From Sphingopyxis sp. (GTDB lineage: Bacteria; Pseudomonadota; Alphaproteobacteria; Sphingomonadales; Sphingomonadaceae): a DNA stretch of 64,000 nt. The notes below the pieces were generated by a model. It was not told where the DNA came from. It saw only the letters and a program-made list of their open reading frames with translations, and ran no database searches. Shown piece by piece: positions 25,513 through 34,120 of this stretch (its first letter is position 1; the number at the start of each line of letters is the position of its first letter). Made by a program: the position numbers and the translations under genes. The DNA lies in assembly GCA_016463225.1 (NCBI GenBank), contig JAEMRT010000006.1:67779-131778 (forward strand). The letters run 5' to 3'.

Positions 25513-26649
25513 CTATTCAGAAGTTTCGACAATATCGCCTGACTGTATGGAACGTGGGGCAAGTTCGAGTGGAAGGCGGACGCCGCGAAAGACGGTGGGA
25601 ATCGCGCGACAGGTCGCGATGTCGGCGGTATCGCACATCTGGAAATGAAGGTGCGGCTCGGTCGAATTACCCGAGCTGCCCACCGTGCCGATTGTCTCGC
25701 CGGTGCCTACGCTGTCGCCGGGCTTGACCCGGACGCTTTCTGGCTTGAGGTGGGCATAGACAGAAAACTCGCCGTTGCGGTGATCGACTATGACATAATT
25801 GCCTTGGACCGCCTCGATCCCTTGTGAGAGAAGTGTGGTCTGCGCCTCGATCAAACGGTCGAGATAGGCCGCGTCGGTCTCGCCAGTGCGCTTCAGCATC
25901 GCCACATTGTCGGGCACATCGGCCTTGGTGCGCGCGACGACGCCGTCGGCGACCGCGCGTACCGGTGCGCCGTAGATGCGGTAGTCGGAGAGTACGAGGC
26001 CGTCGCCCTTATGCGTCGCGGCGCCATCGAGCATGGCGATATCGAGGGCGAACTCCTCGACCGAAGCCCAGCGATGGTGCGACTGGAAACTGGCGCCCGC
26101 CCCGACATAGCTCCGCCCGGCGATCGGGAATAAAGCCGGCGTCGCCGAAGCCTCGGCGCGGATCGGGAAGTCGCGGACAGTTTCGCCTTTTCCCTCTTCG
26201 CGTGCGGTCAAACGCAGCGTATCGCGCGCGCCTTTCCACGCGAACGGCTGATAGAGGAAGACGACCGCCTCGCCGGGGGCGATCAGGTCGGCGTTGGCCA
26301 GAGCGGCGCCCCGGAGCAGCGCGCCGTTACAGAATTGCGAAGGGAAAATCCGGTTCATCGCCGCGATCTGCGGCGCCGAGGCGACGGCTTTGGCCACGTC
26401 GGCGACATCGAGGCTACGCCGGTCGCGAAGCACGCCCTTTGCCAGCAGGTCGAAATCGAGCCCCGCGATCCGCACCGCCGACTTGCCGTCGTTCACGATC
26501 GCGATCGCCTGTACCAGCAGGCTCTGGACTCCCCGCTCGTCGTTCAGCGGCGCGGTACGAAGCTGGGCATGGCAGCTGCGGATTTCCATGGCGGCCAGGG
26601 GCGAGGGAAGTAGCGCGCCAGCGGCGAGCAAGGCGGCGAAGATTTTCAT
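25513..26649 (-). CDS. M23-family metallopeptidase (LytM-like), exported
   Basis: This 378-residue protein has a signal peptide (MKIFAALLAAGALLPSPLAAM). After a roughly 170-residue N-terminal domain of unclear family comes an M23 fold. It has HHRWASVEEFALDIAM near residue 205 (the Hx(n)D zinc ligands), VRAVADGVV, NYVIVDHRNGEFSVYAHLKPESVRVKPGDSVGTGETIGTVGSSGN and the HLHFQ zinc motif near 335. Enzymes of this family cut peptidoglycan cross-links. The start at 26649 follows AAGGAGA. The N-terminal cysteines (SCHAQ, QFCNG) may form a disulfide. Confidence 0.9.
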   Translation of the reverse strand: MKIFAALLAAGALLPSPLAAMEIRSCHAQLRTAPLNDERGVQSLLVQAIAIVNDGKSAVRIAGLDFDLLAKGVLRDRRSLDVADVAKAVASAPQIAAMNRIFPSQFCNGALLRGAALANADLIAPGEAVVFLYQPFAWKGARDTLRLTAREEGKGETVRDFPIRAEASATPALFPIAGRSYVGAGASFQSHHRWASVEEFALDIAMLDGAATHKGDGLVLSDYRIYGAPVRAVADGVVARTKADVPDNVAMLKRTGETDAAYLDRLIEAQTTLLSQGIEAVQGNYVIVDHRNGEFSVYAHLKPESVRVKPGDSVGTGETIGTVGSSGNSTEPHLHFQMCDTADIATCRAIPTVFRGVRLPLELAPRSIQSGDIVETSE

Positions 26650-26690
26650 TTGCGTATCTCCTTGCGGTCGGTCCACGCGGCGACTTGGTC

Positions 26691-27938
26691 TTAGTAGGCC
26701 TTGCCCGGTATCGGAGCCAGCGCCCGTTTCCCGGGAAGGGAAAGCGGAGCAACGCTGCTTTGCCGGGGCAGTTCGCTAAACGGCCGCCTGTCGAGGCCCG
26801 AGAGGCCAAGCGCCAGCCGGCGCTTGAGGGGCGGCACGCGATTGATCAGTCGCAAGAGAAGATTGCGGACTTGCCGGCCAACGGGGGATCGCAGCGTCGC
26901 CGCGCGCGTCAGCCTTGAAGCCAGCGCCAGCACTTTTTCAGCGGCGGGCCGGCGAATCTCAGCAAAGGCGTCGAGCAATCGGTCGGACTCGCCGCCCTGA
27001 ACGACGCGCGTCAGCGCCCTGCCGAGAACGATCGCATCGACGAGTCCGACATTCATACCTTGGCCGCCGGCGGGGCTATGAACATGCGCAGCGTCGCCCA
27101 TCAGCATAAAGGGTCCTGCCCGGTAGCGATCGGCAAGGCGGTGATGGACGCGAAAGCGCGATGCCCAACCGATGTCGGTGACGAGGCTGCGCACGGTGGG
27201 TCCGCGCGCATCGAGCAGGCGTTGAATATCAGCGATAGTCGGTTTCTCAGGCGCATCGTCAAGGGTTGCGACGATCCGGTACGCGCCGCCGGGCAGGGGC
27301 GCGACCACCACGAGGCCTTGCGGCGAAAAGAAGAGCGATACCTCGTCAGCGCCCAGCGCCCAGTCCATCCGCACGTCGGCAAGAATGAAGGACGCGTCAT
27401 AGGCCTCGCCCTCGAAGCCGATGCCCGCGGCCTCGCGGATATTGCTGTGCATCCCGTCGGCGCCGACGACATAGCGCGCCGTGACGATGCGTTCGCCCTC
27501 AGGCGTCATGATCGACGCGAGCGCACCTTCGTCATCCTGATCCGCATCTAGGACGCGGATGCCGCGATGGACGCATCCCCCCAATTCTTCGAGCCGCGCC
27601 TGCAGCACCGCCTCGGTCGTCGATTGCGGCACCATCAACAGATGGCGAAAGGTTGATGGCAGGTCATCGAACGACAGCTTCAGAAGGGTCTGGTCGCGGT
27701 CGCGGATAACGAAATCGGGCACGGCCATGCCTTGGCTCTCGAGTTCGGCAGTGACGCCGATCGTCTCGAGCATTTCGAGCGTATGGGCATGCACCACCGC
27801 CGCCCGCGAACTGTTCTGGGCATAGTCCAGCGCATCGACGAGCAGATGGTCGACACCGGCTTGCTGCAGCGACGTGGCCAGGGCCAGTCCGGTGGGTCCA
27901 GCTCCAGCGATGAGGATATCGGTTTTCAGCTTCATCAT
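26691..27938 (-). CDS. FAD-dependent aromatic-type monooxygenase
   Basis: This 415-residue flavoprotein hydroxylase has the N-terminal dinucleotide motif GAGPTGLALATSLQQAG and the RPxxx-like HAHTLEML. VVGADGMHSNIREAAG is the DG motif near residue 165, and GDAAHVHSPAGGQGMNVGLVDA is the second FAD motif near 290. It probably uses NAD(P)H to hydroxylate an aromatic or quinone-like compound. The start at 27938 follows TTTGGAGACC; a second ATG directly follows. Two palindromes lie in the intergenic region shared with the divergent TetR gene, which probably represses it. Confidence 0.93.
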   Translation of the reverse strand: MMKLKTDILIAGAGPTGLALATSLQQAGVDHLLVDALDYAQNSSRAAVVHAHTLEMLETIGVTAELESQGMAVPDFVIRDRDQTLLKLSFDDLPSTFRHLLMVPQSTTEAVLQARLEELGGCVHRGIRVLDADQDDEGALASIMTPEGERIVTARYVVGADGMHSNIREAAGIGFEGEAYDASFILADVRMDWALGADEVSLFFSPQGLVVVAPLPGGAYRIVATLDDAPEKPTIADIQRLLDARGPTVRSLVTDIGWASRFRVHHRLADRYRAGPFMLMGDAAHVHSPAGGQGMNVGLVDAIVLGRALTRVVQGGESDRLLDAFAEIRRPAAEKVLALASRLTRAATLRSPVGRQVRNLLLRLINRVPPLKRRLALGLSGLDRRPFSELPRQSSVAPLSLPGKRALAPIPGKAY

Positions 27939-27957
27939 GGTCGGTCTCCAAATTTGC

Positions 27958-28005
27958 CAACGATCGTTGACTAAAATTCTCGCTTGCATTTGTCAACAGC
28001 TGTTG
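27958..28005. promoter_or_regulatory. Two palindromic TetR-type operators
   Basis: CAACGATCGTTG (27958-27969) and CAACAGCTGTTG (27994-28005) are perfect 12-base palindromes. Outer bases extend both to the pattern G(C/T)CAAC-NNNN-GTTG(A/G)C. They sit 36 bases apart centre to centre in the 80-bp space between the monooxygenase and tetR starts. This is a usual arrangement for a repressor controlling both directions. Confidence 0.75.
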
Positions 28006-28018
28006 GCAAAAATATCGC

Positions 28019-28591
28019 ATGACCGAACAGCGACGCTCCACGCCGAAATCGATCCGCACCCGCGAGGCGATCGAAGCCGCGGCCAAGGAATTATTCTCTA
28101 TCAATGGCTTCGAGCGAACGACGGTGCGCGAAATCGGGGCGCGGGCAGGCATCGATCCATCGATGATCATCCGCTACTTCGGCAGCAAGGACGCACTGTT
28201 CGCCCGCGTCGCTACGCCCGATCTCGAGCTTCCCGATCTCAGTGCGACCGACTCGCATGCGATCGGTGAAACGCTCGTTCGGCATTTTCTTGCCCAGTGG
28301 GAAGGTGAGAAGAGCGGGAAGGGAATGACCGTGCTGCTGCGTTCCGCGACGTCCAACGAAGATGCGGCCGAACGCCTTCTCGACATTTTTCGCACGCAGG
28401 TCTTTCCAGCGATCGCCCGAGCCGGGCCTCCGGACACGGCCCCGCTCCGCGCAGGTCTCGTCGGTTCGCAGCTGTTAGGCCTTGCGCTTGCGCGTTATGT
28501 GCTGCGCCTCCCGCCCGTGGTTGCCATGTCCCCCGATCAGATTGTTCGCTCGGTTGGCGAAACGATCCAGCGCTACGCGACGGGTGCCTGA
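28019..28591 (+). CDS. TetR-family transcriptional regulator
   Basis: This 190-residue TetR-type repressor has an N-terminal helix-turn-helix (IRTREAIEAAAKELFSINGFERTTVREIGARAGIDPSMIIRYFGSKDALF). The ligand-binding C-terminal domain (TVLLRSATSNEDAAERLLDIFRTQVFPAIARA) resembles the PsrA/TetR_C_17-like group. It is divergent from the FAD monooxygenase across two palindromic sites, so it is the likely local repressor, released by the monooxygenase substrate. That link is inference. Confidence 0.93.
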   Translation: MTEQRRSTPKSIRTREAIEAAAKELFSINGFERTTVREIGARAGIDPSMIIRYFGSKDALFARVATPDLELPDLSATDSHAIGETLVRHFLAQWEGEKSGKGMTVLLRSATSNEDAAERLLDIFRTQVFPAIARAGPPDTAPLRAGLVGSQLLGLALARYVLRLPPVVAMSPDQIVRSVGETIQRYATGA

Positions 28592-28698
28592 ATATCTGAA
28601 CGGGGCCCGGTCCAGCCAGGAAGCAAGCTTGCGGCACGGACGGTCAGCGAGCGACAGCTTTTCAGGCTTCTTTTCTGGAAAGCGGAACGGCAGCAATC

Positions 28699-29806
28699 GG
28701 CCGATTCTGTTGAAAAAGTCCCTCTTGCAGTGAAGCGCCGATCCTGATTCAGCATTCCCGTGATCGGGAGACTGGCAGATGATGGGCGAGCGGACGGTGA
28801 TGCAGGAGGCGCTGTTTTACAGCTTCAGCCTTGAGGATCATGTGCCGGCGGACCACCTGCTGCGGTCGATCGACCGGTTCGTGGACCTGGGCGATATCCG
28901 CGAGCATCTGCGGCCCCACTACAGCGAAATGGGTCGGCCCTCGATCGATCCGGAGTTGATGATCCGGATGCTGATCATCGGCTATTGCATGGGGATCCGC
29001 TCGGAGCGGCGGCTGTGCGAGGAGGTGCATCTGAACCTCGCCTATCGCTGGTTCTGCCGGCTGGGGCTCGATGGGGCGGTGCCCGATCACTCGACCTTCT
29101 CGAAGAACCGGCATGGCCGCTTCCGTGACAGCGACCTCTTGCGCAAGCTGTTCGAGATGACGGTGGCGCGCTGCATGGCGGAAGGGCTGGTCGGCGGCGA
29201 AGGCTTTGCGGTCGATGCCAGCCTGATCCGCGCCGAAGCGAACCGCCAGACCTTCCATAGCGGCGAAGAGGGGCTGCCTGCGGACCTGACGAGCCGAGCG
29301 GTCGATGAATATATGGCTGTCCTCGACGATGCGGCGTTCGGCGCCGCGAGCCAGGCGGTTCCGCCGCGCCTATCGCCGTCGGACCCGGCATCGCGCTATA
29401 CCTCGGCGCACGGCGGGCGCGCCGGGTTCTGCTACGCGACCAACTATCTGATCGATGTCGACCATGCGGTGATCGTCGATGTCGAGGCGAGCACTGCAGT
29501 CCGGCAGGCGGAAGTGACAGCAGCCAAGCGGATGATCGCCCGCGTGCATGACGAGCTTGGACTCTGGCCGCGCAAGCTGATCGGTGACACGGGATATGGC
29601 TCGAGGGAGGGAGCAGATGATGGCGCCTATACTGTAGCATGCGGCCGACCCGTCGACCGACTGCGGTATCAACCAAGCCACGCTCGCACCCAGCTGACCC
29701 CATCAAGTGCCGATATTGAGCACGCAGAGAACGCAGGCACCCAAAGGCATCATCCGCTCAGGACCGAGTAGCCAGACCTTGACCCATTAGAGAACAGCAT
29801 CGGCCA
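28699..29806 (+). mobile_element. Damaged IS element (IS1182/IS5-like) with partial right end
   Basis: The left end GGCCGATTCTGTTGAAAAAGTC (28699-28720) matches the ends of the MITE-like repeat at 25.3 kb. The right boundary is weak: GAACAGCATCGGCC (29793-29806) retains only the outer part of the expected inverted repeat. AATC flanks both outer GGCC ends, which would fit a 4-bp target duplication. At about 1.1 kb the element is shorter than intact relatives. The transposase C-terminus is replaced by unrelated sequence, so it is probably immobile. Confidence 0.65.
28779..29771 (+). pseudogene. Truncated transposase (DUF772 / DDE type)
   Basis: The N-terminal about 275 residues are a normal transposase: FSLEDHVPADHLLRSIDRFVDL, GRPSIDPELMIRMLIIGYCMGIRSERRLCEEVHLNLAYRWFCRLG, VPDHSTFSKNRHGRF, GEGFAVDASLIRAEANRQ with a catalytic aspartate, and LGLWPRKLIGDTGYGS with the second. 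The C-terminal glutamate region is missing. After position 29603 the frame reads unrelated, Arg/His/Pro-rich sequence to a stop at 29771. A full-length member would be about 450 residues. The copy is therefore probably inactive. Confidence 0.8.
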
Positions 29807-29907
29807 ATCATCGCCGCGGAGCGGCTGTCTTGGCCGCTAAACGTTCGGTAGCCGATCTTTGATGTGAACCGACTGGAGCGCCGCGCCTAACATGCTAAGG
29901 GCATCCT

Positions 29908-30228
29908 ATGCTTCACATGCACGGCCGCAGCGGCACCGTCCAAATCGATGGTGTCAAATATGACTGGGAACTCCTGAGCGAGCCCCAACTGTCCTCTTCC
30001 GAAGGCTGGAGGGGCATGAGGGTCGCCTTGCGCCAGAGAGATATGCCACGCGAAGCCGTGCTGGAATTTCCGACGCCAAAGCGCCTGCTGAAAGGATTGC
30101 CGAAAGGGCGTTCGCACATCAACGACGCGATAGCCTCGCGAGGGGTGCGAGCGGCATTGTCGGCAGGATGGGACCCGGCTTCTCGCGGCAAGCCGACGGT
30201 CTTCATGGTTGATGCCGACGGCCATTAA
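29908..30228 (+). CDS. Conserved hypothetical protein
   Basis: This 106-residue soluble protein has no signal peptide and no family I can name. A beta-rich N-terminal half (GRSGTVQIDGVKYDWELLSEPQLSSSEGWRGMRVALRQRDMPREAVLEFP) precedes a basic Arg/Gly-rich C-terminal half (RLLKGLPKGRSHINDAIASRGVRAALSAGWDPASRGKPTVFMVD). The alternation of charged and hydrophobic residues and the lack of a better frame support a real gene. Neighbours (IS remnant, rlmJ) give no clue to function. Confidence 0.65.
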   Translation: MLHMHGRSGTVQIDGVKYDWELLSEPQLSSSEGWRGMRVALRQRDMPREAVLEFPTPKRLLKGLPKGRSHINDAIASRGVRAALSAGWDPASRGKPTVFMVDADGH

Positions 30229-30309
30229 GCGCAATCGTCTGGAGCACTCGCATCCAGCCTGAAGCGCTGCAATTCCTCCTTTTGGAGAAGGGGAAGATGA
30301 GGGTTTGTT

Positions 30310-31140
30310 TTAATCGCCCAACCAATCGGCTGCGATCTCGCCCCTATGCCCCTCCGGCGCCAGCGCGGCGCGCAGGGCTTCCAGCAGAGGCGGCAGCGCC
30401 TGCGTGAAGGCGTAGGGCGGGTTGACGATAAAAAGGCCCGCGCCGTTATAGATGTCGGGCTGATCGCGATCGTACAACCAATGCTCCACGACCAGAAACT
30501 TCGGGATGCCGAGCTTACGTAGCTGCGCCTTCCACCGCACATGCGTGGCGCGGTCCTTCAGCGGATACCAGATCACCGTCACGCCATGCGCCCATTTTCG
30601 GTGCGCGGCCGCGAGGGTGGCGGTGATACGCGCGCGTTCATCGGTCTGCTCGTACGGCGGGTCGACCACCACCACGCCGCGCGCGGTGCGGGGCGGCAGC
30701 ATCGCCAGCCAAAGCTCGTAGGCGTCGCGCTGATGCACGGCGGCGGATGTGCCGCGCATCGCGCCGCGCAGGGCATAGGCGTCGTCGGGATGTTTCTCGT
30801 TCAGGATCAGAAAATCCTGCGGACGCAGAAGCTGCGCCAGAAATCGAGGCGATCCGGGGTAGACGCGAGGCTCGGCCCCGGCATTCACCGCCTGTACGGC
30901 GGCGCGGTAGTCGTCCAGCAAGGGGTTCGGGTCGGCAAAGGCCCGCAGCACGCCCTGCGTTGCCTCGCCGGTGCGCCTCGCCTCCTCGCCGCCAAGGTCG
31001 TACAGCCCGCAACCGGCATGGGTGTCGATCAGGGTCAGCGCGCCCGGTTTTTGCTGCAAGGCCCGCACGAGGGCGATCAGCAGGCTGTGCTTTACGACAT
31101 CGGCGCTGTTGCCAGCATGGAAAGAATGGCGATAATTCAT
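30310..31140 (-). CDS. rlmJ: 23S rRNA (adenine(2030)-N6)-methyltransferase
   Basis: RlmJ methylates A2030 of 23S rRNA from S-adenosylmethionine. The 276-residue protein begins with the family signature MNYRHSFHAGNSADVVKH, followed by LTLIDTHAGCGLYDL (SAM-binding), FLILNEKHPDDAYAL and the catalytic VVVDPPYEQTDE near residue 165. It ends with WYPLKDR and LFIVNPPY. The length is normal. It stands alone, convergent with the small hypothetical gene. Confidence 0.95.
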   Translation of the reverse strand: MNYRHSFHAGNSADVVKHSLLIALVRALQQKPGALTLIDTHAGCGLYDLGGEEARRTGEATQGVLRAFADPNPLLDDYRAAVQAVNAGAEPRVYPGSPRFLAQLLRPQDFLILNEKHPDDAYALRGAMRGTSAAVHQRDAYELWLAMLPPRTARGVVVVDPPYEQTDERARITATLAAAHRKWAHGVTVIWYPLKDRATHVRWKAQLRKLGIPKFLVVEHWLYDRDQPDIYNGAGLFIVNPPYAFTQALPPLLEALRAALAPEGHRGEIAADWLGD

Positions 31141-31714
31141 TGTAATTCAAAGTCCTGGCGATCTGCCTATATACGAATGGCTGGGCGCGGAAGCCGAGCG
31201 CGAGGCAACGGAAGCAACCAATCCGGTGCCCGTATAGAGTCGGGCGGAAACCTTCAAAGCATTCTGCGCAAGGCCTCAATCCCGCGTTCGCGATCGTCAC
31301 CAGAGGCGGAGACACAGGCCTCCGGGCCGCATGGGAATGTTCGATCATCGAGGAGCCGGATGCGACTGGCATTGCCGCGAAGCGCCCGGTCGCCTGATGT
31401 CGGCCGAACGTTCATATAACACCGCATTATCAGAACTGCGGCGCTTCGACGTCCGCGTCTGTCAGCAGCGGACCTGCACCCGCTCAATGTCGAATGACTT
31501 GGATCGGTCGGATTCGGCCATGGCTCCAAGTTGCAACGCGAATGCCCGCTTCTTCAGTTTCGCTCTCTAAAGCCGCCAATCAGCTAGCGGCCAAATTTGC
31601 TTTAGCTTGGGCGGCAGGAATTTGCACTTGTCGCGCGGTGCGGTTTCGCGCGATGATAGGTCGCCGATTGCTCTTTTGGTTCGATTGACGCGCGGCTTTT
31701 GTCTTGGGAGGATC
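31141..31714. other. Long interval between rlmJ and the GH6 cellulase gene
   Basis: These 574 bases contain no frame I can support as a gene. Short frames here have arginine/serine-rich, unstructured translations typical of shadow frames. The region must contain promoters for rlmJ (near 31141-31200) and for the GH6 gene. GGGAGG at 31706-31711 is the GH6 ribosome-binding site. Confidence 0.5.
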
Positions 31715-32917
31715 ATGAACGGCTTTGCAATCGGCCTTGCCTTTTCGCTAGCCGCCCTGTCCGCACCGGCGTCGGGGGAGGCACCCAGCAGCATGGGCAT
31801 CTTCGTGGACCCGCACAGCACGACTGCGCAGGCCGCGGCGCGGCTAGCGGGTCAATCGCTCCACGACGCCCTCCTATTGTCGCGCATTGCATCGGCGTCA
31901 TGGTTCGCCGGTGGGACGCCCGAAATGGTGGAAGCCAAGGTTCGCGACATCGTTGATCGTGCTACGGCTGCGGGTCAAGCTCCGGTTCTCGTTGCTTACA
32001 ATATTCCGTTCCGGGATTGTGCGCTCTATTCGGCCGGCGGCGCGTCTGATGGCGCGGCTTATCTTTCGTGGATCAAAGGTTTCGCGGCTGGCATCGGGGA
32101 GCGCCAGGTCATCGTCATTCTCGAACCCGATGGCCTGGGCATCATACCCTGGCACGGGACGCTCGACGGGACGGTCGAACATTGTCAGCCCGCAGGGCAG
32201 GATAGCCGTGCTTCCGATGCAAGATACGCGCAATTGAGAGGCGCGGTCTCAATTCTCACGTCATTGCCCAATGTGCGCCTGTATCTCGATGGCACCGGCA
32301 GCAGCTGGCTCGCGCCCGGGGAGGCCGCAAGTCGGCTGATCAAGGCCGACGTCGAGCGCGCGACGGGTTTCTTCCTCAATGTGTCCAATTTCGAAAGCGA
32401 CGCGCGCGTCGTTCCTTATGCGCGCTGGGTCAGCGACTGTATCGCGCTGGTGATGCACAGCGAGCTCGACCCGCTCGCCTGTCCCAGCCAATATGGGCCT
32501 GCGGATTTCAAGGATCATGCGACGTGGGGCGCGACCGACGCGGCATTTGACCGCTTGTTCGAACAGACGGGGCTGCGGCGCGATCCCGCATCACAAAAAC
32601 ATGCGGTGATCGACACCAGCCGCAACGGCCGGGGATCGTGGGAACCGCCGGTCGGAAAATATCCGGATGCCGAAGTCTGGTGCAACCCGCCGGGCCGCGG
32701 ATTGGGTCGACGGCCGACGCTGGAGACAGCCGATCCCTATGTCGACGCCTTTCTGTGGATCAAAATTCCCGGGGAGTCGGATGGAGAATGCCATCGCGGA
32801 CGTGGTGGTCCGGCGGATCCTGAGCGCGGGCTGACGGCACCGCCAGCGGGGTCTTGGTTTCCGGAACAGGCGCGCGAACTGATCGAATTTGCGAACCCGC
32901 CGATTTCAGAAGATTGA
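31715..32917 (+). CDS. Glycoside hydrolase family 6 cellulase
   Basis: This 400-residue secreted enzyme has a signal peptide (MNGFAIGLAFSLAALSAPASG). GH6 hallmarks are VLVAYNIPFRDCALYSAGG near residue 90, ILEPDGLGII near 130 (the EPD motif), HSELDPLAC, DTSRNGRGSWEPPVG near 300, WCNPPGRGLGRRPT near 325 and LWIKIPGESDGEC near 350. GH6 enzymes are inverting endoglucanases or cellobiohydrolases acting on beta-1,4-glucan. No carbohydrate-binding module is visible. The start at 31715 follows GGGAGG. It neighbours GH3, GH1, a TonB receptor and sugar transporters, which fits glucan use. Confidence 0.92.
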   Translation: MNGFAIGLAFSLAALSAPASGEAPSSMGIFVDPHSTTAQAAARLAGQSLHDALLLSRIASASWFAGGTPEMVEAKVRDIVDRATAAGQAPVLVAYNIPFRDCALYSAGGASDGAAYLSWIKGFAAGIGERQVIVILEPDGLGIIPWHGTLDGTVEHCQPAGQDSRASDARYAQLRGAVSILTSLPNVRLYLDGTGSSWLAPGEAASRLIKADVERATGFFLNVSNFESDARVVPYARWVSDCIALVMHSELDPLACPSQYGPADFKDHATWGATDAAFDRLFEQTGLRRDPASQKHAVIDTSRNGRGSWEPPVGKYPDAEVWCNPPGRGLGRRPTLETADPYVDAFLWIKIPGESDGECHRGRGGPADPERGLTAPPAGSWFPEQARELIEFANPPISED

Positions 32918-32941
32918 CCGGTATCGCTGCTGCGCCCTCGA

Positions 32942-33970
32942 TTAGCCCGATGGCGGCGGCGGGGCGGTCGAGGCGCGAACGAGCAATTCGTGCAGATGGT
33001 CGCGGCGGCGTGGCGCGTCGGAATCGATGTCCCCGTCGAGCATGGCAATAAGCCGGTTTGCCGCGTCCCACGCCATTTCCCGCACGGGCTGATGGACGGT
33101 CGTGAGCGGGGGCCAAGCGGTACGCGATACCTCCGAATTGTCGAAGCCGGCAACCGAGAGATCCTGCGGAACGGAAAGACCAAGGTCGCGCGCCGCCGCG
33201 ATCGCTGCGACCGCCATGTCGTCGTTCTGGGCGAGGATCGCGGTGGGACGAACGGGGCGGTCAAGGAGCTCAAGCGCGACCCGATATCCGACGTCGTAGG
33301 TGAAGTCGCCCGTGCCGACGAGCGAATCGTCGATCGGAACCCCGGCTTCGTCAAATGCCTGCCGATACCCCTCCAGGCGCCCCCGGCTTGCAGCGTGGGA
33401 CGGGTCGCCAAGGATGACCCCGACGCGCTGGTGCCCGAGCGACAGGATATGCGCAGCAACGGTATGGCCCGCAGCGACCTCGTCCATCGCCACGACCAAG
33501 CCGCGGTCGAGGTCGCTGTGCGGCGTGATGCGGGCATAAGGGAGCTTTTGCCGTTCGATCATGTCGAGCAGCACCGGCTGGTCGCAAGCGGGCGGCGCCA
33601 GCAGCACCCCGTCGAGTCCGGCGCGCAGAAGAAGTTTGCCGAGTTCCTCGGGCCGGCTGGCGACATGGTTGAAAGGAAGGACAACGAGACGGTAGCGCTC
33701 GTTTTCGAGGCGGCCCAGCGCGCCGTTTTGGAGTTCGACGACATAGCTCGGGCTGGGTCGTTCGTAAGTCAGGCCGATCAGATACGAACGACGCGCGATC
33801 AGGCTCTGCGCCGCGAGATTGGGGTGATAGTCGAGCGCGGCCGCGGCTTCCTTGACCTTGCGACGCACCGCTTCGCTGACATGGGGGGCATCGTTGAGTG
33901 CGCGCGACACGGTCTTGGGTGTGACCCCGGCGACCCGCGCAATATCAACGATCGTTGATCGTTTCGAAAT
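32942..33970 (-). CDS. LacI-family regulator with apparent AUU start
   Basis: The 342-residue LacI-type regulator has an N-terminal helix-turn-helix reading SKRSTIVDIARVAGVTPKTVSRALNDAPHVSEAVRRKVKEAA and a periplasmic-binding-like effector domain (about 65-335: YLIGLTYERPSPSYV, PTAILAQNDDMAVAAI, SVAGFDNSEVSRTAWPPLTTV). No ATG, GTG, TTG or CTG lies in frame between the upstream TGA (33980-33982) and the GTG at residue 21, which would cut off most of the helix-turn-helix. ATT at 33968-33970 has GGAG six bases upstream and gives the normal N-terminus. It is divergent from the GH3 gene and probably represses it. Confidence 0.85.
   Translation of the reverse strand: MSKRSTIVDIARVAGVTPKTVSRALNDAPHVSEAVRRKVKEAAAALDYHPNLAAQSLIARRSYLIGLTYERPSPSYVVELQNGALGRLENERYRLVVLPFNHVASRPEELGKLLLRAGLDGVLLAPPACDQPVLLDMIERQKLPYARITPHSDLDRGLVVAMDEVAAGHTVAAHILSLGHQRVGVILGDPSHAASRGRLEGYRQAFDEAGVPIDDSLVGTGDFTYDVGYRVALELLDRPVRPTAILAQNDDMAVAAIAAARDLGLSVPQDLSVAGFDNSEVSRTAWPPLTTVHQPVREMAWDAANRLIAMLDGDIDSDAPRRRDHLHELLVRASTAPPPPSG
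33944..33959. promoter_or_regulatory. 16-bp palindrome at the start of the LacI-family gene
   Basis: ATCAACGATCGTTGAT is a perfect palindrome covering roughly codons 5-9 of the regulator gene. It differs from the two operators near GH3 but shares the CAAC/GTTG core. It could be a self-regulation site. Part of the symmetry is also dictated by the coding sequence, so confidence is low. Confidence 0.3.
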
Positions 33971-34046
33971 TTCCCTCTCCGATCAACCAGGTAGCTTGCC
34001 TTGCGGCGTTGCTGTCGCGTCCCACGCTTCCCCTTTAGCGCCTCTA

Positions 34047-34104
34047 TTGACTTCTGTCGAGAATCGACGGTAAACGTTGACCGACAACAACGGTAAACGT
34101 TGAC
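34047..34104 (+). promoter_or_regulatory. GH3 promoter with two LacI-type operators
   Basis: TTGACT (34047-34052) and TAAACG (34071-34076), 18 bases apart, make a plausible -35/-10 pair. The 14-base sequence CGGTAAACGTTGAC occurs twice in the same orientation, at 34068-34081 and 34091-34104, 23 bases apart. Its AACGTT centre is typical of LacI-family operators. The first copy covers the -10 box and the second lies just before the GH3 start, the expected geometry for repression by the divergent regulator. Confidence 0.7.
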
Positions 34105-34120
34105 ATGATGGGGAGAGGGA

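Noticed and set aside
31254..31529. A 91-residue minus-strand frame in the rlmJ-GH6 interval
   Set aside because: The translation is low in hydrophobic order, has no ribosome-binding site and resembles shadow frames of GC-rich DNA.
32942..33910. GTG at 33908-33910 as the LacI-family start
   Set aside because: It would remove most of the helix-turn-helix, which is fully encoded in the same frame upstream.
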